From assembly GCA_003415625.1 (NCBI GenBank), contig PYIU01000001.1, positions 6,760,210-6,824,209 of the forward strand: a stretch of 64,000 nucleotides of DNA, read 5' to 3'. The position numbers and the translations under genes were made by a program. Below the pieces are notes generated by a model. It ran no database searches, was not told the DNA's origin, and worked only from the letters and a program-made list of their open reading frames with translations. Numbering within the stretch: position 1 is the stretch's first letter; every line of letters begins with the position of its first letter. Origin of the DNA: Aquanectria penicillioides (taxonomy: Eukaryota > Ascomycota > Sordariomycetes > Hypocreales > Nectriaceae). Of the stretch, positions 1 through 12,600 are shown one piece after another.

Positions 1-2165
1 GATATCACTGAGATGCTGCCTCTTCTTCTTTTTGCCGAGGCCCATGGCCAGCATCACCTTCGTGCTATAAGATTACACTTAGGTCACCAGCAGGGAACCC
101 GACCAACTGATGAGATGTACATTATTTCCCACCCAGTCCAGGCGATTACAAGAAGTGCCGACAAACAACTCGAAGATCTATACAGCATACTAGTACACTT
201 TCCTGTGGCCATGTCATGACTGGAGATTATTGCCGTTGCCATGTTGATTGATGAGTAAACAAAGGCGCATTGTCTTTTATTCGAGTACTTAGCAACTTAA
301 TGTGCTCCAGCTTTTATGAGAATTATGTGAACCCCATGATGGAGGTGTAGTCTTACGGAAGTCAAAGGGATAGGCTCTGAGACAACATGACAAAGAGCAA
401 CAAGCCCCCCCCTAGAGGCGTTGACCGTACACGTAACAAGATAGGGTGCTAATTGACTATTTCCTGTCCTAGAACACTGATGAAAGTGGCTACCAGGCTG
501 AAACACGCATATATTGACTGGATGGAAATGAAAGTCAAGTGTTTATCCATCGTTGCGCTTCGAACCTTCAAAGCCACCATGCAAACGTTCTGCATCTTGC
601 TAGAAAGCAGCGCACAGTAGCACTTCCCCGAGGTTCCTCAGTCTACCTTGCTGATGATGTCACCGATTCTTTCCAGAATCTGGTTAGAAGATGAACTGGC
701 GGGTTTTGGAGAAGAGGCGCTCGGATGAGGAAAAAAAAAACACAAGAGGAATAGGGATGCCTGGCCTTGCAGACTGTTGGTTGGTACCATCTAGGAACGG
801 GCGGGGCTACTTCGGCGATCGGGGAAGAATCCGGCGAAGCGAAGGAGCTGGCATCTATCCCACAGCCAACAGGGAGTCATGTCAGGCGGGATTTTAGGGC
901 GGAATTTGTTCATGGTGGTGTTGAGACGGAGATTACTCAACCCGAGATGAAAAGATCATTGTGAAGGGATGAAGCTAGGCTATCTTGTTGCCATGGATAG
1001 CTTGCCAAAGGAGAGACCTAACTGAACAAAGTCCAAATAGAGGTCACACATGGCAACTGTAAGTAGACAATGTTGGCTAGAAGGCAAACGGATATGGAGG
1101 TGAGGTCAATTAATAATGGCTTTTTGACGTATATTACCTTTTAAATGAACGAGTTGCAGATACGACGTTGAGTTGGGATCATCTTGTCTCCGATTAGCTT
1201 CATCGAAATCGTCGTACTCCAAGCAGAGCACTGTTTGTGTGGATCCCGGCATCAATCTGACCTGGGGCTTATTCATCATCTTGCTGACCCTAGCTCTATG
1301 CTGGGATAAATTCTAGATTCGGTCAAGGGGGCTATCTCACCAAGGGGGATCCTCGAATTCCATCTGTAACCTCGTGGTCTTGGCACGGCCAGCATAAGCA
1401 GCGAAGGCCTCCGTGGTTTATTCACCTTCACTTCACCAGCTGCAGGCAGAGGGAACAAGTCGTAGCATCAAGTATAGCTGGCTGTCTCCTTTTGTCCCGT
1501 CTCCCCCCTTTCTATTTGCTAAGCATGTCGGAATCAGCATAAGCCGACACCATAATTGAGTCAATTAGTTGGGGCTCCATCCTTAGGCGTCAAGCGACGC
1601 CCGTTGATGATGAAGCGTGAGGGTCGAGTGACACGATCTTTGGTACAAAGTAAGTCCACCTGGATGCAACCCAAGCCAGGATCTGCGGCATCACCGTACA
1701 ACATGGCCAGCAGCTCCCCGCGTGCCACCCTGACTCTCCGCCGGGGACGAGCGCCCTCCAAACGTCGCAAATGGGGAGGTGTTGAGGCATCCTGGCCACA
1801 GGGCTGGTTGTCGTTGGACCCCACCCCCAGACTGCTCCCCCATCATGTCCCGGGGAACCCCGCATGTCCCGCGATTAATTTGGACGCCAATTTCTCGTTG
1901 GTGCGCATCAATATCGTCCCCTGCCCGATGGCCTTGGCGGCGAAGCACCCCGAACATTCAGCCTGTACAGTCAACCAGAGACACTGGTGGGTTGAGTTGA
2001 GGTGATCCCGAGGAGGCGAATCAGGCAGAATTGTGGTTCATGTCCACGCAGAGAGCCCCACGAGCCCATTGATCTTCTACACATATATACCGATGCAGGG
2101 ACCGAGTGGGCCAAATTTGGCCTTTGTGCACTGGTCTTCGCCAAATTACTTGACAGCACTGTGCC
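1..2165. other. Intergenic region with no supportable gene
   Basis: Normal-GC sequence upstream of the membrane-protein gene. Open frames here are short, overlap one another on both strands, and show no domain, signal peptide or codon pattern I recognise. The stretch 1560-2005 is GC-rich and open in several frames at once, which is what GC-rich non-coding DNA tends to look like. I see no tRNA, rRNA or transposon ends. It probably contains the promoter and 5' UTR of the gene starting at 2166; an unrecognised short gene cannot be excluded. Confidence 0.5.
2081..2090 (+). promoter_or_regulatory. TATA-like element upstream of membrane-protein gene
   Basis: An ACATATATAC stretch lies about 75-85 bases before the ATG at 2166. 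Position and composition fit a fungal TATA-like element, but there is no transcription-start evidence in the sequence. Confidence 0.25.
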
Positions 2166-3410
2166 ATGTCTGGGCTCGACATATCCGTATACTTCCAATC
2201 CAGCTGGGCTATCCTTAGCACCATCGGGGTTGGAAATGTCTTGTTCGGTTTCACTGTGGTCGGAATCACAAGCCTTTCTCCTATTTCACTCATCCCCATC
2301 ATTGTCTCGGCCTCGGGTGCCATCGCAAATGGCCTCTGTTATTACTACAACTTTGGAGACTATCCTGTCACAAACTCAGCTGTAGCATCGGGTGTGGCTG
2401 ATGTGCTGTGGATGGTATGCTAAACATACAAATAATTCATCTGTCTTCTATTCGTGTGCCCTCGTCTGACGGACCCTTGGCTCTAGGTTCAAGAGGCTGG
2501 CGTGTCCTTTTACAGTTACGCCATCCTAGTGCGCATCTTGCGCAACCGCGACCGGTTGGTCTTCATAGCCATTTTTTGGTTCCTCATTCTCGTCATTTTT
2601 GTCCTGAGAATGTTCATATTGGTTGCTCGAGTTAAGGTTATTCTGGCCGGCCGGTCAATCTTGAGGACAACCATCAACGGGCTCCATATTGGCTACTTCG
2701 TTTCTATTGCACTAGTAGAATGTCTCAGTGCATTCTTCCTAATCAAGAAATTCACTTCAGCCAAGAAGATCTCTCAAGAGGTTTCTTTAAAGTCCACTTT
2801 ATTCCAACACCTCATGCGAAGCACTGAAATTCGCTTGGCCACCCTCGCTATCATCGGCATTACCAGAGCCGTCATATATTTCTTTCAACCATCTGTACAA
2901 AAGGCAACAACACTTACTAGCCAGATTGATCACTTCTTCTACACCCTCGAGTGCCTTTTTCCAGTCATGATCTTGTAAGTGGCCTCATCAATCAGCTCCT
3001 AAAATCTAGACATTTTCTTCTATTAACTATTGCGCAGCATCGACATACTCGCCTCGAAGTTAGCCTTTTCGAGCAAAAATAGCAACAATGCAAACAATAA
3101 TAATCATGAAAACTCTTCTTTTCAACTGGCTAACCGACGTCCCTCTCGCCACGAAAGACTCTATTCATCTGGCGCAAACGATGCCCCCCCGTTCTCCGTA
3201 TGGGATGGAATTCAAGATGCAAGGTGTCAGCAGGAGGCGGACAGCGTTAATTCCTCTTCGTCATCCAAGCAAGAGATACTTGAGAGGCAAGAACTAGGAT
3301 TTTCAAAAACCCCTGAAGGGAATGCCATTAAGAAGACGGTTGAAATTAGTATACATCGCGGAAACCGGGACCCTTCGGCATCTTCTGATGCAGGCAAGCT
3401 ATCGGCCTAA
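2166..3410 (+). CDS. Predicted seven-transmembrane protein with long C-terminal tail
   Basis: Three exons, 2166-2414, 2487-2974 and 3038-3410, join to 369 residues. Intron 1 (72 bp, phase 0) has GTATGC...CTCTAG with a CTGAC branch site at 2466-2470. Intron 2 (63 bp, phase 2) has GTAAGT...GCGCAG. Hydrophobic segments lie at about residues 13-34, 41-63, 76-101, 107-131, 146-168, 200-218 and 228-254, followed by a hydrophilic tail of about 115 residues rich in Asn, Ser and charged residues. The layout resembles fungal receptor-like or integral membrane proteins of the plasma membrane. I see no PTH11-type CFEM domain, no bacteriorhodopsin retinal-lysine pattern and no transporter signature, so the ligand or substrate is unknown. 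The ATG follows a favourable GCC context and is the first in frame. An AATAAA lies just after the stop. The next gene on the same strand encodes a transcription factor, but nothing shows joint function. Confidence 0.82.
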
Positions 3411-4547
3411 CATGAATGAATAAAGGATGGGTCATATTGAAGAATTACCATACTGGAAGGAATTAGTCGGATGATAAAAGGGATATCTAACCCTGGCATT
3501 TTCGTGAACTTTTTACTAATTTCATTGTGACCGCCAAGTTAAACCATCACATAAATTTGGACTACAACAATGCTGGGAGGGAGGCAGCGTCTTGCTTCGT
3601 CAGAAAAGCTTAAAAATGGGGGGAGGGGAGAGATGAGGAAGAAAATCAAATCAAAATTTAAGGAATGAACCAGATGGCAGGCATCATCTATGTTCACTCC
3701 TTAAGTGTCGAATGGTGCGACTTGTGGTAATTATGTAGGGGCATGGCGCATGGTGTGGTGGATGCAGGTGGTCTAAAACGTGCAATATTACACCAACGCA
3801 CTCAATAAAGCCCTGATACCCCGTGCGCGCCCAAGACTTTGGCGGTATTATTGGCCAAAGCAGGACCAGACAGGGGCGCGCTACTGATTTCTCCCACCCA
3901 AACTCTCCTGCTGCGCGACCCTCTAGTTTGATGCTACTAACTAAAAACAATCGGGCTGAGCAACGAGATAAAGGTTTCTCTATCTAGCCGGTCAATTAAG
4001 GATTAATAATCATTTTGATGAAGGCGAAAACCAGCATCTGTCAGGTTTCATTTGTGCCTGGGTTGGTACTCTGTCTAACACTAGTTTGCTCAACATTACG
4101 AGACACCTTTCTCCTGTCCAGTTCATCCTCACAAATGGTCCGTTGACATCAATTGGGAAATTGCAACCCACAGCTCAACGGACTATCAAAGCCGATAATT
4201 GAGCGAAATGGGCCCTGCTCCACCAAATAGATGCCATTTCTTTCAAGCCGCAAAGTTGCACCGCTTGGACTTCACGATTGTGATATGCAAGCGCTTGTCC
4301 CAATGGCTTTGGCCAGAGCGGAGAGGGGAAAGATGGTGCCTTTCGGCAGACGGATAATCTTACCATTCGAAGTCAACCGACAACCAATTTTTTTTTTCGT
4401 TACCCCGACCAGGATGTGACCGCCCCCGCCTTCGTCTCGTGATCCAAAGGATTCTGAGCAAAGACCTGAACGCTGAGGGTGCCAACCAGTGTTTGTTCGT
4501 CTAGACCCAAGCAGCTTCGGACAGATCATAATTTGACACGCCTTAAG
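3411..4547. other. Intergenic region between membrane-protein and transcription-factor genes
   Basis: About 1.1 kb with no coding frame I can support. It has a purine-rich tract at about 3615-3650 (runs of G and A) and a T-run at 4387-4398 before the factor's start. It probably combines the 3' end of the upstream gene and the promoter of the downstream one. No transposon similarity was noticed. Confidence 0.5.
3419..3424 (+). terminator. Candidate polyadenylation signal
   Basis: AATAAA lies 9 bases after the TAA stop at 3408-3410. It is unusually close to the stop; fungal signals are degenerate, so a different site may be used. Confidence 0.35.
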
Positions 4548-7500
4548 ATGACTTCCTCCCCACCCCAGATGAACTGGACTGCTCGTGGCCCCCACCCCCA
4601 AGATGTCGCGGCTGGGACCAACTTCCGATGTTCCCAGTGCTCTCGAAACTTCAAGCGGGTCGAGCATCTAAAGCGACACGAAAGAGGGCATGAAAATAAC
4701 AAAAGGTTCACCTGTTCAACTTGCGGGAAAGGATTTGCTAGAAGGTTCGTGAGTGTCTCTCCCGCGCTATCGTCCACAGTTCGTAATTTACACCGGTCAT
4801 GTTCCATTTCTCAAGCCTAACACATTAAAAAGCGATGTTTTGACACGGCATGTGCTCATCCACAACCCGTCCCGGGAAGTACCTGTGCCTCAGCATGTTG
4901 GAATGGGGTCGGCTCAGCGAAGGGCATGCCTTCCATGTTCTAAAGCACGCGAAAAGTGCAATAAGGGCGATCCATGTGGGAGATGCCATGCAAGATCGAT
5001 GAATTGTGAATATCCTGTATTAAGGAGCCATCATCCAAGGATGGACCGGCAACACATAGGCGATGATTCTTCAATCCGGCTAGGTCTTTCCCCGGCTGCT
5101 TCCAAGAACGTGGCCCCAGGCAGACCGTCAATGGCGGAACCAAGAGCCTCAATCATACAAGCCCCCTCCATAAATGAGAGCATGGTATTCGATTCTAATA
5201 TTTCATTGGCACAAATCCCAAATGCAGTTGCACGGCAGACTATTCCTTCTCAAGAAGAACAATCACAACACAACACAATCGCCTCTGGAAACGACTCTCT
5301 CACGGCTACTCGGCCTCTCCGCCCACCTTATGATTCCATACAACTTCCTGGCTTTCAACAACCTCACCCAATGCAGAACACATCCAACTTATTCGCTCAA
5401 GACTCTGGGGCTCAGAATGAACAGAACATGACTCCCGGGTTCCTTGGGCTCGATGTCCCCAACTTCACGTATCAAAGCGCCGCGTTTGAATCAGATCTGG
5501 ACCTCCACATAAACTGGTTACCAATAAATGACACCATCGAAATTGACTATAGATCGATTCTAGATCTACCAATAAATGCCGATAGTCTTGAATCGGAAGC
5601 TGTTTTGCCTAATGTTCCAATAAGTGGCCAGGCCTTCCCCAGCTCGGATAGTAACCTGGCTTCGGGTCCAGCAGAGAGCCCCATCATCAATCAAGCTCAA
5701 CCAGTGGCGTCACCATCTGGAACATCGTCCAACCTATCTTGGCCACATTCAGATAGCCGGGCCGGCGAGGCTGTCCAAGGCGAGCTATATGCAACGAGCA
5801 AGGATGGAGCTCGGATCCCGTGCACGATTCGCTCTAGAATCCCACAGGTCCTGATCCCGGGCTCACACCCATTGCTTGAGATATCTCATGAGGAATGCTC
5901 GAAACGGGACTGCTCTACAGAGTTCGGGTTTCCAAATTTAGATCACTTGACGACAGACGTTACCTTCACATCAGATCAACACCACAACCTAATATGGCAA
6001 GCTACCTATGACACAATTCTAAATCACTTTCAACAATTATGTATTGAATGTGACGGTTTTTTCACGCCATATGTCAATAGCAACTTTCCTTCTATATCGC
6101 AGCTGGATTTATTCATTCGGCTTTTTCTCGCAAGTTTTAATCCGGTCGTGCCCATCGTACATCATATCCTGACAACGGCGAACGACCATTGGCTACTGGC
6201 ACTGGCCATGGCAACTGTTGGTAGCCAATATACACGAACTCGTGAGTTTGATTCGATGGTCCTCCCACTGCAAGAGTTTTTGAGAAGGGCGCTTCAAGCC
6301 GAGTTGGAAAGTTGCGGGTATTCAAAATGCAGGGCTGGCATATTTCAGGCTATCCTCCTTAGCCATATCGGCATGCAGTACTATGGTTCGGTTCAACAAG
6401 TTAAGCCGTATACACTACCTAGTTATGGAAGCCTTTTCAGACTCGCCCAGTCACTTGGGCTTCTGGAATTAGTTACCTCCTCTGAATCAGAACTCCATAT
6501 GAAGGACACAATCCGGAATGCTGCAATGCATACCTTACATGAGCAGTGGCAAAAATGGACGCAATTGGAAACAAATCGCCGACTTGTTTATTTCGCATGG
6601 GTAAGTGGGTTGAGCTCATGTGGTCCCTATGTGCTGACACCTGTAGTTACTTGATCGTATGAGCCAATATCATTTTGATGTTCAACCTCAGATTTCTTTC
6701 GATGTCCCGACTTGTGATCTACCACATGATGGCCTTTGGAATGCCACTAGTGCACATGAATGGGCTGAAATATTTGAACGAACAAATGGTGAGTGACAGT
6801 GTCCATGGTTTGTGTGGGTTGATTGGCCTAAAACGCTCATATATCTTTGGCTTCGCATCACATCCGCGCTCCTTTCTAACACTTTATTTAGGTAACCCGT
6901 CGCTTCAGGTGGCAATCCACGAGCTCTTCCTGCACCGAAGAGTGAAATCGAATATGGGAGAAATAAGTCGGATAATTCTGCTCCATGGAGTTTACCACGA
7001 GATTGATCAAATTAAATCTTATGCTCAGCGCCCTCTCTCATCTTGGACCCCATCAGCTCAACCGGTACCACGTGCTAGTAGAGGACCGCGAGATCGAGAA
7101 CAGGAAACCAAAAACCAGAATTCCAACGATAAATGGCTGAGTGAACGACCAATATTTGCTGCATGGCGGAATGCTGCACTTGATTGTGTGGATGTATTAC
7201 ATTGGGCCGCTAATGGAACCATTGCGCTTCTATCTGGAGCGGAACATCCGACTGTATTTCATTTACATTTTTCTAGGGTCGTATTGCTAGTGCCTTATCG
7301 TGATATTTTGTCACTAGTCTTATTTACTGTTGGGCCTGCGGCGAAAGTTGCAAATATCCCCAGTCGTGAACAGGCAAGTGCGGCTGAGCAAGATATTCTC
7401 AGGTGGGCACAGCGAGATGAGGTGTGTCATCTCTTCTTTGACCAAGTTTTGTGATAGCGAGTCAAAGCTAATACATTTTAGTCGAAAGCTCGTCTAGCTG

Positions 7501-8078
7501 CCGTTCACTGCGGTTGTTTGTACTGGCACATTCGAAGATACTCGACAATGGCGTTTTATGAGCCCAACTCAGTATTTCTCGCCACTCTAACACTCTGGGC
7601 CTACAGCTATTATACATCTCGAGCATCTCTGGCGCTACAATCGAGTTCACGTGATGATGATGTGGAAGACCGTAGTGGCAGCCCTTCGCGACAGTCTTCT
7701 CCCTCAGGAAATGCCCGCCCAATGGGACTGCACCAACCAGGCCCGACGATGGTCATTCCTGAGCATGATAGCCTAGAGGCCGATTCACCCTCCCATATCC
7801 CTGGCTCGGACCCTACCTTCATCAGATTAGACCGACCCAACGATGATGAGATGGTACAGCACTTTGTGAGGTGTGGTCGCCCTTCTAAGATGAGGGCTTA
7901 TATCACTGGTGTTGGGGATCTTTGTGTACCAAAGGGTCCTGCCCGTATTCTTAGGGAAGGAAGAAAGATTCTTAGCGGCGTATCTCTAGCTTGGGGCCGT
8001 GCTGGGCGCCATGTTGCTATTCTTCGGGCCCTGGAAAAGACAATGTTGGGAGTACAAGTGTGTGAGGAGCTTCAGTAG
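4548..8078 (+). CDS. C2H2 / Zn2Cys6 fungal transcription factor with fungal_trans domain
   Basis: Five exons (4548-4744, 4833-6600, 6647-6788, 6892-7421, 7482-8078) give 1077 residues. Two C2H2 fingers lie at residues 28-48 (C28, C31, H44, H48) and 56-76 (C56, C59, H72, H76). A Zn2Cys6 cluster follows at 98-124 with spacing C-x2-C-x6-C-x5-C-x2-C-x6-C. A polar, low-complexity linker runs to about residue 430. The middle homology region (fungal_trans) spans roughly 490-925, with an LF...FNPVVPIVH stretch, a YFAWLLD-DVP segment and an [14 protein letters not shown] segment late in it. Introns: 88 bp (phase 2), 46 bp (phase 0), 103 bp (phase 1), 60 bp (phase 0). The first intron splits finger 2; GTTCGT donor and AAAAG acceptor are weak, but only this join restores x12 spacing in the finger. 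The start is the first in-frame ATG. It is expected to bind DNA in the nucleus as a regulator; targets are unknown. Confidence 0.9.
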
Positions 8079-8580
8079 TTGGCTTTGCTACGTAATGGCG
8101 CATCTTGGAAAATACCATTGTCTAGAATACTGACATACAAACTCGTCGCAGAGGAAAAAGATAGAGAATAACTAAACTACCTAGACTAGCTAAGATGGGG
8201 GTCGGAGTGTTCGGCGCTGTCTATAGCAGGAAAGGCATAGCTTCTTGGAGAGATACCGATACCACTGCTTGGTGACGTCAATTCCACAGCCCAGGACCAA
8301 GCTCGGCTCTGTTTGACCCGGTGCCAAATTTCGATGGGCTAGCGTTTTGGAGAACATCTTTTACCGACCTGGGGCAGTATCTCAGCATTTTGTTAGTGGC
8401 ATAGGTACCCACGTGCAGAGCAATACCATAGTGACTGTGGAAAGGTATGTTCAACGGGCAGGATACGTCTTACTTCATAGGAAAGTACCTTGTAGGTTAC
8501 CTGGTTCGGCCGATTGCGGTGCTAGCAGACGTGCTTGTCTGTGAGTAGGTACCTAGGTACCTACCTACGCGGGCGGGGGT
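8079..8580. other. Gene-free spacer between the transcription factor and the transposon block
   Basis: Normal-GC sequence with no credible ORF. It holds the 3' UTR of the factor gene and ends with a palindrome at 8545-8564 and a GC-rich run (GCGGGCGGGGG) at about 8569-8579, directly before the first LTR base at 8581. Confidence 0.6.
8545..8564. repeat. Perfect 20-base palindrome GTAGGTACCTAGGTACCTAC
   Basis: The sequence equals its own reverse complement over 20 bases and is built from GGTACCTA units. It lies 16 bases before the transposon edge. Similar GGTACCT-rich spacers occur in many Sordariomycete intergenic regions; a function is not evident. Confidence 0.8.
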
Positions 8581-8751
8581 TATTGAACCGAACCAGTTGT
8601 GTAATTGTCTTTCTTCTTGTCCCTCTCAGCCTTACTTTATTGCTCAGGCTCTAAAAGAGGTGTTGAACCGAACCAGTTGTGTAATTGTGTGTATTCTTGT
8701 TTTCTTCTTGTCCCTCCCAGCCTTACTTCATTACTCAGGCTCTAAAAGAGG
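8581..8751. repeat. Tandem duplication in the left LTR of Copia X (80 + 91 bp)
   Basis: Unit 1 (8581-8660) and unit 2 (8661-8751) both start T[A/G]TTGAACCGAACCAGTT and end CTCTAAAAGAGG; unit 2 has an 11-base insertion. The right LTR has only one such unit, of the longer type. Confidence 0.85.
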
Positions 8752-9091
8752 GGTTGGGTTGAGCTAGACCTAATAGAGCTATATTATATTTATATAACCT
8801 TTATCCAATTATTTTAAGCTTTATTTCTATAATCTAAAGTGCATTTTAGTATTTCCTTATATATAGAATACCTTAAGTTTAATATACCCTTTTAGATTTA
8901 TTAAAAGTAAATTTAATATATTTTTTATTTATTATTTATTTATTAATTTTATATTTTATTTATAGCTTTTTATTTTTATTTTATATTTTTATTTTATTTT
9001 TATATTTATTATATTTTTATTAATATTATTTATTTAATATTTATTATTATATATAAGTATTTTTAATTACTTTATAAATATTATTTATTTA
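8581..9091 (-). repeat. Copia X 3' LTR, outer part (with LINE-i TSD)
   Basis: Matches the right LTR from 22755 onward. The first ~200 bases keep normal GC and CpG, then the sequence becomes AT-rich from about 8760-8800. Contains a tandem duplication at 8581-8751. Its last 16 bases (9076-9091) are the left copy of the LINE-i TSD. Confidence 0.8.
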
Positions 9092-9625
9092 TTTATTTAT
9101 TAATACTTTATAGACCTATAAAGTAAATAGTGCTTTTATACTATATAAATAAAGGAAAAAAACTATATTAATAAAATAAAAACCTTTATTTAATATAATA
9201 TTAGGCCTATTATAGGTTTTTTATAGAGAGGCATTAAATTAAAAGTTAGTTTAATACTATTACTAAAATATTCTATTTACTTAATTATAGGGTTAGTAAA
9301 TAGGGTAAAAGTAAGGCCTATAATAGGCCTAAATTATCTATACTATAGGCCTATTATAAAAAGTAAGGCATTAATTTAATGCTAGCTAATAGCTAGCTAG
9401 CTGCTAGCTATTTAAGTGCTATTATTATTATTTTTTAATTTTTATAAATATACTTAATTCCTTTTTCTTTTTTTCTTTTTTATATACCTTTATAAAAGCT
9501 TTTTATTGCCTTTAAATATATACTTTATTAATGCATTATTTATATAGAATACTTAATTTATATAAGCGCTAATTACTATTTTTATTACTATTTTATATTA
9601 ATTATATATAGCTAAAAATAATAAT

Positions 9626-9697
<72 letters not shown>

Positions 9698-12600
9698 TAT
9701 AATAATAATTATAACTATAATTATAATAGTTTATATATACTATAGGCCTATTATAGTTTCTATATTAATACTTATATAAATATTAAGATATTAGGCTAGC
9801 TGCATTAAAGTAAGGGGTATTAAGCTATCCTTAAGGGCAGTATAGAATCTACTTTACTTTATATATATTATATAAATAGCAAGAGATAAAGAGAAGGGTC
9901 TATACTAAAATTAAGCTAATAAATTATATCTTTTTATTATAACTTTAAGTAGCTAATAGTAATAGATATTAAAGCTAATAGCTATATAGCTTATGCCTAT
10001 ATATATAAGCTATATAAGCTATTGCTATATTTAATAAAGGCTAATGCTTAAGTATTAATAGTAGCTTTATAAAAAGGGATAGCTATAATAAATACTTTTT
10101 AATTTTAATTTAAGTTTATTATTAATATAATCTATTAAATAAAAGAGCTTTAGCAATTAAAGGCTAAAGCTATTTAAGCTAAAAAAAAAACAATTTAAAT
10201 ATACTTTTAAGCTATACTTATAGTTTTAATTATAGGTTTTAATATTAATTAATTCTATAAGCTAATTAATAGAGTTAATTATATAGCTATAGCTTTTAAA
10301 AGCTTAATAGCTATATTGCCTTTTTTAATTAAAGGGGCTAAAGCTACTTAAGGGTAGGTAGTATTAAAAAGTAATAATAGCAATAGATTAAATTAATCTT
10401 AATATAGGTTTATATTAGCTAATATTAATAGTAAATACTAAAGTTTAATATAACTCTTTAAGTAATAGCTTAAGCTTAAATAAAGCTAAAAGGGGATTAA
10501 AGTAAAAAGGGCTTAAAAATAAAAAGAAAGATAGTAAAAAGAATAGTAAAAAAGATAAAATAGATTTTATATCTTTTAAAGAGAATATAGATTTAAAGTA
10601 AATAGTATTGCTAAAATAGGCAAATATAGATTAAGTATAGCAATAAATAAAAGTTAGATTTAAAATAAAGGTAAAGTAAAGATTTAGCTATTAAAAGGGA
10701 TAGGCTTTAGTATATTATTTATATAATAGGCTAGTTTTTTTCTTTTTTTAAAGGGGGTTTTTTTAGGTATATTAACTTCCCTTTTAATAAAAAGGTTAAA
10801 GCGCTTAAATAAAAAAATTACTAAAAGGCAAAAGTAATATATAAATAGATATATTTTAAACTAAATATAGCTTAATAGCTAGTTTATAGTATAGTATAAT
10901 ATATAAATAGGCTAGCTATTTAATAAAGTAATATATAATTTAAGCTTTAAATAGATATTATTTAAGCTTAAGAAAGTTATAAAGTAAATTAAATAAGGAT
11001 TCCTTTTAGCTTAAGTAAAGCAGGCAATATAGTATAATATAGCTAATTATTTTAATAGCATTTTTATATTAGCACTAAAGTATACTTACTTTAAGGACTT
11101 TTCTTTAAAAAAGGAATCCCTAAAGCCTAATGCATTTTATTTATATTTAAGTAAGCAAAAAGCTTTTATACTTTTTAAGTTCTTTATAAAGGTAAATAGT
11201 CTTTTTCTTTATATAAAGTAAAAAGACTTTAGCTATTTTTATTTTATTATTTATATAGTATTTATAAGACTTATATTTAGCTTATTTCTATTAATACCTT
11301 TAGTTAATTAATATTTAGTTCTTTATTAACTTTTAATTCTTTTTATATTCTCTATTAAAAAGCTAATTAATTAGCTATTCTTTATATTTTTATATTAATT
11401 TATATTAAAGGCTATTATAATAATAGCAATAGATTTACTGCATTATTAATATAGCTATAAAAAGAATAAGTTTTTTAATACCTTAAGCTTAAAGCTAGCC
11501 CTAAAATTAAGCAAATTATTTATTAAAATATATATTAAATAAAGGGATTTTAAGCTTACTTTTTAATAGTTTAATTAAAGTAGCCTTATAGCCTTCCCCT
11601 ATAATATAAAGGGCTTAAGTTTATTTAATAAATAGGGCTTTAGCAATCCTTCTTAAATTTCTATCTTTTTTTATTAAAAAATAATATATATTAATACTAT
11701 AGGTAATAATAGACTTAATTATATATATATATATTATATAGGCAGCCTTAAGGTTTACTCTTTATATACTTACTATAAGAGCAATAAAGGCCTGCTTTTA
11801 GTATTTAAGTTTTCCCTTAAACTTAAAGATATATAGGCCTTAAAGTAGCTTTTTATATAGCTATAACCTAAGGAAATAGTATAATTCCTATAGCTAGATT
11901 GTATTATAGGTAAAGATTAATTAAACTTAATGCCTTTAGTATTAATAGAAGAAATAAAGGAGTTAGGCTTTAGTAAGTTTAAAGGTTATATTATTAATAA
12001 AGGCTTAAAATATATATACTATTTATATAGCTTTAAGTTAAGCTTAAGTTTTTATTATATCTTTTTTAAATATAAGTATATTTATATTATTAGTAAATTT
12101 AATTACTATAATTTTAAGGACTTCTTAAAGTGCTATATAAAGCCCTAATATAAATAAAATAAAGAGAATAAAGAAAAGTAATAATCCCTATAGGACCCTT
12201 ACTTTAATGCTATAGGGTTTAAAGGACTTACTATTAAACTAAAGGTATATTAAATGCTTAAATAAATAGCTAAAAAGCTAAATTAATAATTACTATAAGT
12301 AGCCTTAATTATAAAGAGTAGCAATAAGCCTTTTATAGTTAATTAAATTAAAGGCTATAGTAAAGTTTAATTAAAGGAATAATACTATTTTATTATAGGC
12401 CTATATTATATATATTGCTTTTATTATAACTATAAGGGCTAGCTTAATAGACCTTTAGGGTTTATTTTTTATTTAATTATTAAAAAGTATATTTAGGTTT
12501 TTTACTATTATTACTATTTATTAGGCTATTATTAACTTTATTACTTTATTAATAATATTAAGGAAGAAGATAGATCTTTATTTAAATACTATATATTTTT

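Noticed and set aside
1556..2005. 149-codon ORF in GC-rich DNA upstream of the membrane-protein gene
   Set aside because: Lacks a standard ATG start, overlaps several equally long frames on both strands and shows no recognisable domain.
8661..8751. Start of the Copia X LTR at 8661 (TGTTGAACCG) instead of 8581
   Set aside because: 8581-8660 is a near copy of the same sequence, starts at an equivalent TATTG end and abuts unique sequence. I kept 8581 as the edge, but 8661 remains possible if the first unit is a relic of another copy.
9628..9696. Possible CRISPR-like or satellite array in the TAA run
   Set aside because: No spacers; a simple triplet run derived from a mutated CGA repeat in a eukaryotic transposon.
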